A stretch of 64,000 nucleotides of DNA, from assembly GCF_900107505.1 (NCBI RefSeq), contig NZ_FNQH01000001.1:248001-312000 (forward strand), in the 5' to 3' direction. The DNA is from Trichococcus collinsii (GTDB taxonomy: Bacteria; Bacillota; Bacilli; Lactobacillales; Aerococcaceae). The notes under the pieces are model-generated. The model saw nothing but the letters and a program-made list of their open reading frames with translations, was not told where the DNA came from and made no database searches. Shown in pieces: positions 1 through 9,330 of the stretch (the stretch's first letter is position 1; every line of letters starts with the position of its first letter). A program made the translations under genes and the position numbers.

Positions 1-1810
1 ACAGCAAGCGTTGTTGGTGGCAATCATGTCCATGAACGGAACACCGTTGACGTCCAAGGAATACAAAGACCAATTCGAAATCGCTTCGAGCACGATCCGG
101 ACCGGAGTAGAAAAGGGATGGTTAAAAGCAGCGGACCGAGAAATACTTCGTGATCCCTTTAAGGATAGACAGTTCAAAAAAACTGAAGCGATGGCCCTTT
201 CTGACGAACAAACGGCAGCATTTCAGATGATGTGTGCCAGCATCAAGGAAGAAAGGCACGAGATCTTTCTGCTGCAAGGCGTTACGGGAAGCGGAAAGAC
301 CGAAGTTTACCTTCAATTGATCGCTGAAGTGATCAAACAAGGCAAGACTGCCTTGATGCTCGTGCCTGAAATCGCTTTGACTCCGCAGATGGTCAACCAC
401 TTCAAGAGCCGTTTCGGAAACCGCGTGGCAGTGATGCACAGTGCGTTGTCATCGGGGGAGAAATATGACGAGTGGCGCAAAATCCACCGTGGCGACGCCG
501 ATGTCGTAGTTGGCGCGCGTTCTTCCATTTTTGCTCCGGTTGAGAATCTCGGCATCATCATTATGGATGAAGAACACGAGAGCACCTACAAACAGGACGA
601 AAATCCGAAGTATCATGCCCGGAATGTAGCGATTTGGCGCGGGCAGCATAACCATTGTCCGGTTGTCCTGGGTAGCGCGACGCCCTCACTGGAATCGCGG
701 GCCAGGGCACAAAAAAAAGTTTATACACTGGTCGAATTGAAAGGACGCTTCAATCAACGCGCGCTGCCCCAAGTCGAAATTGTCGATATGCGTGATGAGT
801 TCAAAGCGAACAACCGGAGCAGTTTTTCCATGGTCCTGCAGGAAAAAATCACAGACCGTCTTCAGAAGAAACAGCAAGTTGTGCTGATGCTGAACAAAAG
901 AGGCTATTCCTCTTTCATCATGTGCCGGGATTGTGGTTTCGTCCTCGAGTGCCCGAATTGTGACATCAGTCTGACTTTGCATATGGACAGCAAAACGATG
1001 AAGTGCCATTACTGCGGCCATGAAGAAGAAATCCCCCATACTTGTCCTAAATGCAAGGGGCACAATTTCCGTTATTACGGAACGGGAACTCAAAAAATCG
1101 AGGAAGAACTGCAGACGCTCTTCCCCGAGGCACGCATTTTGCGCATGGACGTGGATACCACCCGAAAAAAAGGCGGTCATGAGGCCATCCTGTCGGCATT
1201 CGGAAGAGGAGAGGCCGACATCCTGCTGGGCACACAGATGATAGCAAAAGGCTTGGACTTTCCGAACATCACGTTGGTGGGCGTCATCAATGCCGACACT
1301 TCATTAGGGCTGCCTGATTTCCGCTCTTCGGAAAGGACATTCCAACTTCTGACACAAGTGAGCGGTCGCGCAGGTCGCGCTGAGTTGTCTGGTGAAGTGG
1401 TCGTGCAGTCCTATAATCCGGATCATTACGCCATCCTTTTTGCCCAACAGCACAATTATGAAGGATTTTACCGGACAGAGATGTCGCTGCGGCACAAAGC
1501 GGGTTATCCGCCTTATTTTTATACCGCGCTCATCAGCGTCAGCAACCCTGACGAAAAGAAAGCGCAGCAGAAAATTTATGAAATCCATGAGATTCTTCAA
1601 AATAAACTTGAGCCTGACACGATCATGCTCGGGCCATCCAAAGGGTCCATCGCGAGAGTGAACAACCGCTATTATTTTCAGATATTGGTGAAATACAAAC
1701 AGGAAACCAAACTACATCCGGCATTGAAACAGATATTGGATGAGTCACAAAAAGAAAATGCACGTGGGCTCTACATTTCAATCGATTCAGAGCCGGTCAA
1801 TTTCTTCTAG
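1..1810 (+). CDS. priA: Primosomal protein N' (replication restart helicase PriA), 5' end cut off by window edge
   Basis: Superfamily 2 DNA helicase that reloads the replisome at stalled forks. The frame is open from base 2, so about 602 C-terminal residues are visible; full-length PriA is near 800, so roughly the N-terminal 200 residues (fork-binding domain) lie outside the window. Seen: Walker A GVTGSGKTE near base 280, DEEH Walker B near base 568, SATPS helicase motif, and the PriA zinc region with eight cysteines (CRDCGF, CPNC, CHYCG, CPKC) at about 925-1055. Helicase C-terminal motifs (GTQMIAKGLDFPNITLV, QVSGRAGRA) follow. It is followed after 11 bases by fmt with an AGGAGG ribosome site, the usual Firmicutes order. 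Certain. Confidence 0.97.
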   Translation, partial: QQALLVAIMSMNGTPLTSKEYKDQFEIASSTIRTGVEKGWLKAADREILRDPFKDRQFKKTEAMALSDEQTAAFQMMCASIKEERHEIFLLQGVTGSGKTEVYLQLIAEVIKQGKTALMLVPEIALTPQMVNHFKSRFGNRVAVMHSALSSGEKYDEWRKIHRGDADVVVGARSSIFAPVENLGIIIMDEEHESTYKQDENPKYHARNVAIWRGQHNHCPVVLGSATPSLESRARAQKKVYTLVELKGRFNQRALPQVEIVDMRDEFKANNRSSFSMVLQEKITDRLQKKQQVVLMLNKRGYSSFIMCRDCGFVLECPNCDISLTLHMDSKTMKCHYCGHEEEIPHTCPKCKGHNFRYYGTGTQKIEEELQTLFPEARILRMDVDTTRKKGGHEAILSAFGRGEADILLGTQMIAKGLDFPNITLVGVINADTSLGLPDFRSSERTFQLLTQVSGRAGRAELSGEVVVQSYNPDHYAILFAQQHNYEGFYRTEMSLRHKAGYPPYFYTALISVSNPDEKKAQQKIYEIHEILQNKLEPDTIMLGPSKGSIARVNNRYYFQILVKYKQETKLHPALKQILDESQKENARGLYISIDSEPVNFF

Positions 1811-1821
1811 GAGGTATATAT

Positions 1822-2775
1822 ATGAAAAAAATCATTTTTATGGGCACTCCGGAATTTTCAGTGCCCATTTTAGAGGCTCTATTGCAGCAGGATTATGATG
1901 TGATCGCAGTTGTCACACAACCAGATCGCCCAGTAGGCAGGAAGAAAATATTGACGCCTTCTCCGGTGAAGGAAGCCGCATTGAAGCATGGTCTGCGGGT
2001 CTATCAGCCGGAAAAAATTTCCGGTTCACCAGAAATGGATGAGCTGATTGCCTTAAAATCGGATTTGATAGTGACGGCGGCCTATGGTCAATTCCTGCCG
2101 GTTAAGCTCCTGAATGCTCCCCGTTTCCGCTCCATCAATGTGCATGCTTCTTTGTTGCCAAAATATCGTGGGGGCGCACCGGTACATTACGCCATCATCA
2201 ATGGGGAAAAAGAAACCGGCGTGTCCATCATGTATATGGAGAAAAAGATGGATGCCGGGGCTGTTTTGGCGCAGGAAGCCATCCCAATCACCGAGGCAGA
2301 TGATGTCGGAACGATGTTTCTGAAGTTGAGCGAACTGGGCAAAAATCTTTTGATCGATATATTGCCTGATTTTTTCCTAGGAAAACTCGTGCCGCAAGAA
2401 CAAGATGAATCCGCAGCCACCTTTTCTCCGAACATCAAACGCGAAGAGGAGCGCATCAATTGGTCCAAAACGGCCGCACAAGTAGCCTTTCAAGTCCGAG
2501 GTATGCGTCCGTGGCCAGTTGCACATACGCTTTTGGACGGACAACGGATCAAAGTATGGGCTGGACAGGCTGTCGAGCTGACCACTGCCGATGAACCCGG
2601 AACAGTGATCGTAACAGACAAGCACGCTCTGTATGTAGCTTGTGGGGAGCACACCGTCTTCAAAATGACGGAACTCCAACCAGCCGGGAAAAAACGCATG
2701 TCAGCAGCAGACTACTTGCGGGGCAGCGCCTGCGAAATTCATGAAGGTACAAGGTTTGAAACGGATGGACAATAA
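1822..2775 (+). CDS. fmt: Methionyl-tRNA formyltransferase
   Basis: Transfers a formyl group from 10-formyltetrahydrofolate to Met-tRNA(fMet), needed for translation initiation in the cytosol. 317 residues, the normal size. The N-terminal Rossmann part starts MKKIIFMGTPEFSV. The active-site run INVHASLLPKYRGGAP holds Asn106 and His108, and the catalytic Asp of this family falls in the MDAGAVL segment. The C-terminal OB-like tRNA-binding domain follows from about residue 205. Start ATG at 1822 has AGGAGG ten bases upstream. Its last bases overlap the rsmB start, so translation is probably coupled. No def gene is present upstream in the visible part. Confidence 0.97.
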   Translation: MKKIIFMGTPEFSVPILEALLQQDYDVIAVVTQPDRPVGRKKILTPSPVKEAALKHGLRVYQPEKISGSPEMDELIALKSDLIVTAAYGQFLPVKLLNAPRFRSINVHASLLPKYRGGAPVHYAIINGEKETGVSIMYMEKKMDAGAVLAQEAIPITEADDVGTMFLKLSELGKNLLIDILPDFFLGKLVPQEQDESAATFSPNIKREEERINWSKTAAQVAFQVRGMRPWPVAHTLLDGQRIKVWAGQAVELTTADEPGTVIVTDKHALYVACGEHTVFKMTELQPAGKKRMSAADYLRGSACEIHEGTRFETDGQ

Positions 2776-4129
2776 ACTTAAAAATAAAATCAAACACACA
2801 GTCCGTTATCTGGCTGTTGAAATATTGGAGAGCGTAGAGAATGAAGGTGCGTATTCCAATCTTCTTCTGAACAAAGTCATTCAATCCGAAAAGTTGTCAC
2901 CGAAAGATGCCGGTTTATTGACTGAAATCGTCTATGGCGTCATCCAGCGGAAAATGACCTTGGATTATGGCCTTTCGGCATACATCAAAGATCCAAAAAA
3001 ACAACTTTCTTGGGTAACTAATTTATTGCGCGTCTCTGCCTATCAGATGGTCTATTTGACGAAGGTTCCGGATCATGCCGTTCTTTTCGATGCGGTTGAG
3101 ATTGCGAAAGCCAAGGGCCATGCGGGCCTCGCCAGTTATGTGAACGGTGTGCTGCGGAATGTGCAACGGAATGGGCTTCGTGATTGGAAAACGATCAGCA
3201 ATGCCAAGAAGCGCATCAGTGTAGGGGCCAGTATGCCTAAGTGGCTCGTCGCTTATTTCATTGAAAAAATCGGTATCGAGGAAACCGAAAAAATGTCTTT
3301 TTCCTTATTGGAAGATCCATTCGTATCGGTTCGATTGCAGTCACAGGCAATGTCTCGGGAAGAGGCGATCGCGCTGTTGCAAACAGATGGCTATGACGTG
3401 GTCCCAAGTCCTGTTTCACCTTCGGGTATCCGGATCCGCGGCGGGAAAATCGTTGATTCCCCGTTATTCAAAGATGGCGTCCTTACAATTCAGGATGAAT
3501 CGAGTCAGTTGGTCGCACCGGTAGGAGAGCTGGAAAAGGATTTTCTGGTTTTGGACAGCTGTGCTGCCCCCGGGGGAAAGACAACGCACATGGCCAGTTA
3601 TCTCTCGGCTTCGGAAAACGGCAAAGTCATAGCCTTGGATATGTATGAGCACAAGATAGGCTTGATCAACCAAAATGCAGAGCGACTGCACGTAGCCGAT
3701 CGCATCGAAACCCGCGTGATGGATGCCAAAGAAGCAGGCACAGCCTTTGCACCTGAATCCTTTGATGTCATCTTCGTGGATGCACCTTGTTCTGGGTTGG
3801 GTTTGATGCGCAGAAAGCCGGAAATCAAATATGTGAAAAATATGCAGGACTTTTTGGACTTGCATCAAGAGCAACTTCGGATCTTGGACTCAGTCAGTTC
3901 GTTGTTAAAAAAAGGTGGACGTTTGGTATACAGTACATGTACACTAACTAAAGAAGAGAATCAAATGACTGTCCAGACATTCATTGGAAATCATGCCGAA
4001 TTTGCAATTGTCCCGATACACTCCGATTATTTGGATAAAAAATCTTTCACTCCTGAAGGATTTGTGCAGATATATCCGCATGATTATGGAACTGATGGAT
4101 TCTTCATCAGCTGTATGGTAAAAAGGTAA
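2765..4129 (+). CDS. rsmB: 16S rRNA (cytosine-967-C5)-methyltransferase
   Basis: Methylates C967 of 16S rRNA using S-adenosylmethionine. 454 residues from the ATG at 2765; an upstream in-frame ATG at 2741 exists, but the AAGG at 2751-2754 suits 2765, which begins MDNKLKNKIKHT. The N-terminal third is a NusB-like RNA-binding domain. The Rossmann methyltransferase domain carries the SAM loop LDSCAAPGGKTTHMA and the two family cysteines in DAPCSGLGL and YSTCTLTKEEN (catalytic and release cysteines). It overlaps the end of fmt by 11 bases and sits 28 bases before stp, consistent with one operon. Confidence 0.96.
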   Translation: MDNKLKNKIKHTVRYLAVEILESVENEGAYSNLLLNKVIQSEKLSPKDAGLLTEIVYGVIQRKMTLDYGLSAYIKDPKKQLSWVTNLLRVSAYQMVYLTKVPDHAVLFDAVEIAKAKGHAGLASYVNGVLRNVQRNGLRDWKTISNAKKRISVGASMPKWLVAYFIEKIGIEETEKMSFSLLEDPFVSVRLQSQAMSREEAIALLQTDGYDVVPSPVSPSGIRIRGGKIVDSPLFKDGVLTIQDESSQLVAPVGELEKDFLVLDSCAAPGGKTTHMASYLSASENGKVIALDMYEHKIGLINQNAERLHVADRIETRVMDAKEAGTAFAPESFDVIFVDAPCSGLGLMRRKPEIKYVKNMQDFLDLHQEQLRILDSVSSLLKKGGRLVYSTCTLTKEENQMTVQTFIGNHAEFAIVPIHSDYLDKKSFTPEGFVQIYPHDYGTDGFFISCMVKR

Positions 4130-4157
4130 ACGATTAAGAAAGAATTGAGGGGAAAGA

Positions 4158-4925
4158 ATGCAGATAGCCTTCAAAAGTGATAGAGGCAAAAATAGAGCAA
4201 TCAATCAAGATTATGTGAGTTATTTCGTGAATGAAGCCCAGCAATCGCTCATGATTGTATGCGATGGCATGGGTGGCCATAAGGCTGGTGATGTCGCTAG
4301 CGAAATGGGGGTATCCCACCTGGGTGCAGCCTGGAAGGGATCCCGTTTCACGAACAGCGAAGAATTGTCCCGTTGGCTGATCGCCAACATCCAGCGCGTC
4401 AATGATCTGATTTTTCAAAAATCATTGGATTACAGCGACCTGGATGGAATGGGGACGACCTTGGTGGCTGCGGCCATCGTAGGCAAGGAAATTATTATTG
4501 CCAATATCGGCGACAGTCGGGCGTATGTCTTCAGAAATTATAAACTCCGTCAAATCACGGAAGACCATTCCTTGGTGAATGAATTCATCAAGTCAGGGGA
4601 AATAACCCCGGAAGAAGCGCAGCATCATCCAAGAAAGAACATTTTGACGCGTTCCTTGGGTGTTTCCAGGAAATTGGATATCGATATCATGGCCATGCCG
4701 CTTGTGCAGGGTGATATGTTGCTTCTTTGTTCCGATGGCTTGACCAATATGATGGATGATGAAGAGATCACCCAGATGCTGAAGGAATGGCTTCCGCTTG
4801 AAGAAAAAGTCCTTTCCTTGGTCGATAAAGCGAATGAGGCTGGCGGCTTGGACAACATCACCGTACTTTTGGCTGATTTTACGGATAGAGAGGGGGAACC
4901 GGTGTGGAGGCAGGAAAGAAATTAG
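4158..4925 (+). CDS. stp: PP2C-type Ser/Thr protein phosphatase, partner of PrkC
   Basis: Metal-dependent phosphatase that removes phosphate from PrkC and its substrates. 255 residues. PP2C motifs are intact: CDGMGGHKAGD, GTTLVAA, NIGDSRAYVF, LCSDGLTNMM and LDNITVLLADF, supplying the metal-binding aspartates. Ribosome site GAGGGGAAAG precedes the ATG. The last 22 bases overlap prkC, which starts with GTG, so the two are translationally coupled; this phosphatase-kinase pair is the standard Firmicutes arrangement (PrpC-PrkC in Bacillus, IreP-IreK in Enterococcus). Confidence 0.96.
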   Translation: MQIAFKSDRGKNRAINQDYVSYFVNEAQQSLMIVCDGMGGHKAGDVASEMGVSHLGAAWKGSRFTNSEELSRWLIANIQRVNDLIFQKSLDYSDLDGMGTTLVAAAIVGKEIIIANIGDSRAYVFRNYKLRQITEDHSLVNEFIKSGEITPEEAQHHPRKNILTRSLGVSRKLDIDIMAMPLVQGDMLLLCSDGLTNMMDDEEITQMLKEWLPLEEKVLSLVDKANEAGGLDNITVLLADFTDREGEPVWRQERN

Positions 4926-6946
4926 GCGGTCGCTATAAAATCGTCCGACATATCGGAAGCGGCGGGATGGCGAACGTTTATCTGGGCCATGATTTGATTT
5001 TGGATCGTCCGGTCGCCATCAAAGTATTGCGTTTTGACTTCCGTAATAATAAGGATGCCCTGCGCCGTTTTCAGCGTGAAGCCCTCTCAGCCACACAATT
5101 GATCCATCCGAACATCGTAGGTGTATACGATGTGGATGAAGAAGATGAAGTGCAATACATCGTGATGGAATTCATCGATGGCACTGATTTGAAAAAATAT
5201 ATCGACATTCAAGGCAGGGTTTCCCCGGAGAAATCGATCCACATCATGCACCAAGTTTTGTCGGCTGTGGCGTTGGCCCACAAAAATCGGATCATCCATA
5301 GGGACATCAAACCACAAAATATTCTGATCGACAGTCAGGACCGCATCAAAATTACCGATTTCGGTATTGCTGTTGCACTATCGGAAACATCGATTACCCA
5401 GACGAATACGCTATTGGGCTCCGTCCATTACTTGTCTCCAGAGCAAGCCAGAGGCAGTATGGCCACTTCAAAATCAGACATCTACGCTTTAGGAGTTGTC
5501 CTGTACGAGTTGCTTAGTGGGACGGTTCCATTCGATGGAGAATCAGCTGTCAGCGTCGCCTTGAAGCATTTTCAGGAACCGATGCCTTTCATTCGGGAGA
5601 ACCGTCCGGAGATCCCTCAAAGTTTGGAAAATGTCATTATGAAGGCCACAGCGAAAGAACCTCTAGATCGTTACGCTACCTGTGAAGAAATGATGGCGGA
5701 TCTCGATACTTGCTTGAATGAGGAGCGCTTGCACGAAGCACCTTTTATGCCAGTATCGCTATTGCAAGAAACAAAAGTCCTCACACCCTTATCAGCTGAA
5801 GTAGTGGCCAAAGCGGACAGCGATAAAACGATTGTTTCGCCTCCACCAACTGTGAAGGCTGAACCAATCCATGAATACGAATCAGGGCGGGAGAGCGCTG
5901 GAGGCAAGAACAAACGAAAGAAATGGACATTCGTTCTCTTCGTGTTGTTGCTGCTGAGTCTGATTGCCAGCTTTTTCTTCTTCTTTTACAATAACCAGGA
6001 AGCAGATGCAGTGACTGTGCCGGATGTTTCCGATATGGATCAAGCCAGTGCGCGGCTTGCATTGGAAGATGTAGGATTGGTATTGGGGGATATTACGGAA
6101 GAATACAGTGATGAAGTCGAAGAAGATGCAGTCATTGAAACGTCACCCAAAATCGGTGCATCCGTTGAAGCTGGTGATGAAATCGACCTGGTCATCAGTC
6201 TGGGCGAGGAATTGTTCACGCTTCTCGACTATGAAGGGCAAGAGTATGACAGTGTTCTGGAAGACTTACGTAAAGAAGGCTTTACGATCGAAAGGACACA
6301 TGAATTCAGCAGCGAAGTCGCTGCAGGCGACATCATTAGCCAGAGCTTAGAGCCTGGCGCGGAAGTGAAACCAAGCGAAACTACGCTGTCATTTCTGGTG
6401 AGTGACGGAAATGAATCCTATACGATGCGCGATCTATCTGGATATACTAGAAAGAGTGTCGAGGATTATGCAGGACAATACGGGCTCGCGTTGACGGTCA
6501 CTGAAGCTTATTCAGATACGATTGCAGCAGGCTTGGTCGTAAGCCAAAGCCTTGCAGGCGGATCTCCCTTTGTATCCGGGGATGCCTTGAATGTGGTGAT
6601 TTCGATAGGTCCTGAAAAGCCGCAAGTGGTGTCCTTCAGCCGTACCATCACGATTCCCTATCTCGCGGCAGCCGCACCGCAACCCGCTTCTGAGAGCAGC
6701 AACAGTCAAGGCAGTGAAAATGCCGACAGCAATGCGGCTGTCAGCAGTTCTTCCAACGAACCCAACCATATCGTCATTTATGTGCAGGACGAAGATCATG
6801 TCCTTAGTGATGTATTCCGTGAGTTCGATATAGCAGCGGATGAGGTCGTGACATTGAATTTCCGTATTCTGGAAGGCAGCTCCGCTTCTTACCGGATCGA
6901 AAGAGATGGCGAGGTCATCAACGAAGCTTCGGAACTTACACAATAG
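4904..6946 (+). CDS. prkC: PASTA-domain Ser/Thr protein kinase (PrkC/IreK/StkP type)
   Basis: Membrane kinase that senses cell-wall muropeptides or lipid II and controls envelope functions. 680 residues, GTG start with a GGGG ribosome site inside stp. Kinase domain about 10-265: GSGGMANVYLG loop, VAIKVLR lysine, HRDIKPQNIL catalytic loop, DFGIA, PEQARG activation segment with threonine-rich SITQTNT. One membrane helix at about 341-364 after a basic KNKRKK run. Outside: three PASTA repeats (about 367-570), then a Ser/Asn-rich linker and an extra domain of about 75 residues (NHIVIYVQDEDHVLSDVF and on). The extra C-terminal domain is discussed in the findings. A strong terminator follows, ending the priA-prkC unit. 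Confidence 0.95.
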   Translation: MEAGKKLGGRYKIVRHIGSGGMANVYLGHDLILDRPVAIKVLRFDFRNNKDALRRFQREALSATQLIHPNIVGVYDVDEEDEVQYIVMEFIDGTDLKKYIDIQGRVSPEKSIHIMHQVLSAVALAHKNRIIHRDIKPQNILIDSQDRIKITDFGIAVALSETSITQTNTLLGSVHYLSPEQARGSMATSKSDIYALGVVLYELLSGTVPFDGESAVSVALKHFQEPMPFIRENRPEIPQSLENVIMKATAKEPLDRYATCEEMMADLDTCLNEERLHEAPFMPVSLLQETKVLTPLSAEVVAKADSDKTIVSPPPTVKAEPIHEYESGRESAGGKNKRKKWTFVLFVLLLLSLIASFFFFFYNNQEADAVTVPDVSDMDQASARLALEDVGLVLGDITEEYSDEVEEDAVIETSPKIGASVEAGDEIDLVISLGEELFTLLDYEGQEYDSVLEDLRKEGFTIERTHEFSSEVAAGDIISQSLEPGAEVKPSETTLSFLVSDGNESYTMRDLSGYTRKSVEDYAGQYGLALTVTEAYSDTIAAGLVVSQSLAGGSPFVSGDALNVVISIGPEKPQVVSFSRTITIPYLAAAAPQPASESSNSQGSENADSNAAVSSSSNEPNHIVIYVQDEDHVLSDVFREFDIAADEVVTLNFRILEGSSASYRIERDGEVINEASELTQ

Positions 6947-6961
6947 AAATGTATAGGCTAC

Positions 6962-6999
6962 AAAAAATGACAAACATCAAAATGGTTTGTCATTTTTTT
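6962..6999 (+). terminator. Terminator after prkC
   Basis: Perfect 14-bp stem (6962-6975 with 6985-6998), nine-base loop, and the stem itself ends in a run of Ts. The descending arm also contains the TTGTCA -35 element of the next promoter. Confidence 0.9.
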
Positions 7000-7016
7000 G
7001 TAGAACAGTGTAGAAT
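6987..7016 (+). promoter_or_regulatory. Probable rsgA promoter overlapping the terminator
   Basis: TTGTCA at 6987-6992 and TAGAAT at 7011-7016 with an 18-base spacer, 36 bases before the rsgA start. The -35 box lies in the right arm of the prkC terminator hairpin. Confidence 0.5.
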
Positions 7017-7051
7017 AGAGAGAAAGAACTAAACAAGGAGGCGTTGTCGAT

Positions 7052-7954
7052 TTGCAAAAAGGACAAGTCAGGAAAGCAATAAGTGGATTTTATTATGTGT
7101 ATGTGGACGGTCAAACGTATCAGACGAGAGGAAGAGGAAACTTCCGCGTGAAAAACATGGCTCCGCTTATTGGGGATTTTGTCGATTTCGAAAGTGACAA
7201 CTTAACGGAGGGTGTTCTGTTGGACATCTACCCAAGGAAAAATGAATTGATTCGTCCGACTGTCGCGAATGTCGATTTTGGCGTCATTGTGATGTCTGCG
7301 ATCGAACCCGATTTTTCTTCCTATTTGGTGGATCGTTTCTTGGTTTACCTGGAAGCTAACAACATCAGTCCAATCATCTACGTTACAAAAATTGATCTGT
7401 TAAATGAAAAAGCTAAGAACGATATGCTGCAGTACAAAACTTACTATGAATCAATCGGGTACACGATGATTTTATCGGATTATCCCGAGGGAGCGTCCTC
7501 TTTGGAAGAGTTAGTTACGACCATGGGTAAAGGCGTGGCTGTATTTATGGGCCAATCCGGTGCCGGAAAATCCACTTTGTTGAATCAGTTGATGCCTGAA
7601 TTGGATTTGCTGACAGGCGAAATCTCGACCGCCTTGGGCAGGGGGCGCCATACGACGCGGCATGTAGAGTTGCATCCTGTAGGGGAGGCTCTGATTGCTG
7701 ATACACCTGGTTTCAGTACAATCGACTTGATCGATATTGAAGCGGTCGATCTGCCGTCCTATTTCCCGGATTTTGAAGCGCTGCGTGATCAGTGCCGATT
7801 CGGCGGTTGCATGCACATCAACGAGCCGAATTGCCGGGTGAAAGAGGCGGTTGCCTCCGGAGAGGTTGCCCCATACAGGTACGAACACTATCTGCAGTTC
7901 CATGAGGAAATCGTCGGACGCAAGCCGATGTACATAAAAAAAAATAAGAGATAA
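7052..7954 (+). CDS. rsgA: Ribosome small-subunit-dependent GTPase RsgA
   Basis: Circularly permuted GTPase that helps the 30S subunit mature. 300 residues. TTG start chosen because AAGGAGG lies ten bases upstream. Order seen: N-terminal OB fold, G4-like YVTKIDL, then G1 GQSGAGKSTLLN, G2 region GRGRHTT, G3 DTPGF, then a zinc finger with C-GGC-H-C (RFGGCMHINEPNC), which is the hallmark permuted layout. Two bases separate it from the rpe ribosome site region, so rsgA-rpe-thiN form a unit, as in Bacillus. Confidence 0.96.
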   Translation: MQKGQVRKAISGFYYVYVDGQTYQTRGRGNFRVKNMAPLIGDFVDFESDNLTEGVLLDIYPRKNELIRPTVANVDFGVIVMSAIEPDFSSYLVDRFLVYLEANNISPIIYVTKIDLLNEKAKNDMLQYKTYYESIGYTMILSDYPEGASSLEELVTTMGKGVAVFMGQSGAGKSTLLNQLMPELDLLTGEISTALGRGRHTTRHVELHPVGEALIADTPGFSTIDLIDIEAVDLPSYFPDFEALRDQCRFGGCMHINEPNCRVKEAVASGEVAPYRYEHYLQFHEEIVGRKPMYIKKNKR

Positions 7955-7967
7955 GGTGTGTGTGAAA

Positions 7968-8627
7968 ATGAAAATTGCTCCATCCATATTAAGTGCTGAT
8001 TTCGCGAATTTAGAGCGGGACGTCAAGTTGGTCGAACAAGCTGGTGCCGATTATATCCATATTGATGCCATGGACGGGCAATTCGTTGCCAATTTGACGT
8101 TGGGCCCAAATGTTGTGCAGGCAATCCGTCCGCACACAAAATTACCGTTGGATTGCCATTTGATGGTAAGCACACCTGAAAATCTGATCCCGGCTTTCGC
8201 CAGGGCCGGTGCGGATATCATCACGATTCACGCTGAGGCTACTGCCCACATCCATGGTGCGATCCAGATGATCAAAAATGAAAATATTGCAGCCGGCGTT
8301 GTCATCAATCCAGGAACAAGCGTAGACGTCATCAAACCCGTTTTGGGCGACGTTGATATGGTGCTCGTCATGACCGTCAACCCGGGCTTCGGAGGCCAAG
8401 GTTTCATTGAAAGCACCTTGGACAAAATCCAAGAGCTGGCTTCCTTGCGCGAAAAGCATGGGTATCATTACGAAATCGAAGTTGATGGCGGTATTACACA
8501 TGAGACAATCGTCAAGTGCATTCAGGCGGGGGCGGATGTATTCGTAGCCGGTTCCTACATTTATGACGACGAAAATCCAGCAGCTGCCATCAGCCGATTG
8601 AAGGATGCTTGCCATAATGCGGTCTGA
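7968..8627 (+). CDS. rpe: Ribulose-phosphate 3-epimerase
   Basis: Interconverts ribulose-5-phosphate and xylulose-5-phosphate in the pentose phosphate pathway. 219 residues from ATG 7968 (AAGGTG ten bases before); an in-frame GTG at 7956 would add four residues but has no spacing for a ribosome site. TIM-barrel motifs: APSILSADF, HIDAMDG, LDCHLMV, NPGTS, VNPGFGGQGF, VDGGIT, with the metal-binding His and Asp residues present. Ends inside the start of thiN (11-base overlap). Confidence 0.96.
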   Translation: MKIAPSILSADFANLERDVKLVEQAGADYIHIDAMDGQFVANLTLGPNVVQAIRPHTKLPLDCHLMVSTPENLIPAFARAGADIITIHAEATAHIHGAIQMIKNENIAAGVVINPGTSVDVIKPVLGDVDMVLVMTVNPGFGGQGFIESTLDKIQELASLREKHGYHYEIEVDGGITHETIVKCIQAGADVFVAGSYIYDDENPAAAISRLKDACHNAV

Positions 8628-9279
8628 AAAAGTAGTGATTGTGGTTGGCGGAGACCAGACGGATGTCGCCGCCTTGATCCACCGCTATTCGAAAAGCCAT
8701 CGGTTAATCGGTGCGGACAGGGGAGCGTTGACGCTTGCGGAACTGCTCACACATTTCGATGCGGCCATCGGTGATTTTGATTCCGTTAGCCCGGCAGAAT
8801 TGGAAGACATCAAACTGAAAAGTCACATCTGCCGCATTCTGCCTGCGCAAAAAGATGAAACGGATACTGAGGCCGCCATTGCCTTTGCGATTGAAACGTT
8901 CAAGCCGGAGGAAATCATTCTTTTGGGTGCCTTCGGGGGGCGTTTGGACCATTTGATGAGCAATTTATGGTTGGCGTTCCATCCGCTCGTGAAAGGGATG
9001 GACGGTAAAATCAGCCTAATGGATCGGCATAATACCTTGCGGTTTTATATGCCAGGCAGTTATGTGCTGGAAAAAGAAACGGATAAAAAATATTTGTCGT
9101 TCATTGGCATGACCCCAATCAAACAATTGACCCTGACCGGAGTTGCTTATCCTTTGAATGGAAAAGATTATGCTTATCCGGTAGCATTGGTCAGCAATGA
9201 GTTTGAAGAGGCTGAGATGCACTTTTCTTTTGAATCAGGTCTTCTGGCCGTCATCCAAAGTGTTGACAAACGCAAATAA
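8617..9279 (+). CDS. thiN: Thiamine pyrophosphokinase
   Basis: Makes thiamine diphosphate from thiamine and ATP. 220 residues if started at ATG 8617 (MRSEKVVIVVGGDQTD), which has AAGGA 12 bases upstream; an in-frame ATG at 8605 would add four residues. Motifs: GADRGALTL, IGDFDSVSPAEL, DETDTEAAIAFA, LLGAFGGRLDHLMSNL, characteristic of the ThiN/TPK fold. Overlaps rpe and is followed by a terminator. Confidence 0.94.
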   Translation: MRSEKVVIVVGGDQTDVAALIHRYSKSHRLIGADRGALTLAELLTHFDAAIGDFDSVSPAELEDIKLKSHICRILPAQKDETDTEAAIAFAIETFKPEEIILLGAFGGRLDHLMSNLWLAFHPLVKGMDGKISLMDRHNTLRFYMPGSYVLEKETDKKYLSFIGMTPIKQLTLTGVAYPLNGKDYAYPVALVSNEFEEAEMHFSFESGLLAVIQSVDKRK

Positions 9280-9282
9280 AGA

Positions 9283-9320
9283 AAAGAGGCCGCGATTTTG
9301 AAGGGGCCTCTTTCCTTTAT
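9283..9320 (+). terminator. Terminator after thiN
   Basis: Nine-bp stem AAAGAGGCC / GGCCTCTTT with a 13-base loop, then a T-rich tract. Confidence 0.85.
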
Positions 9321-9330
9321 TTAAACTTCA

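Noticed and set aside
1047-1247. Cysteine-containing minus-strand frame opposite the PriA zinc region
   Set aside because: A shadow of the priA coding strand; no ribosome site or family match.
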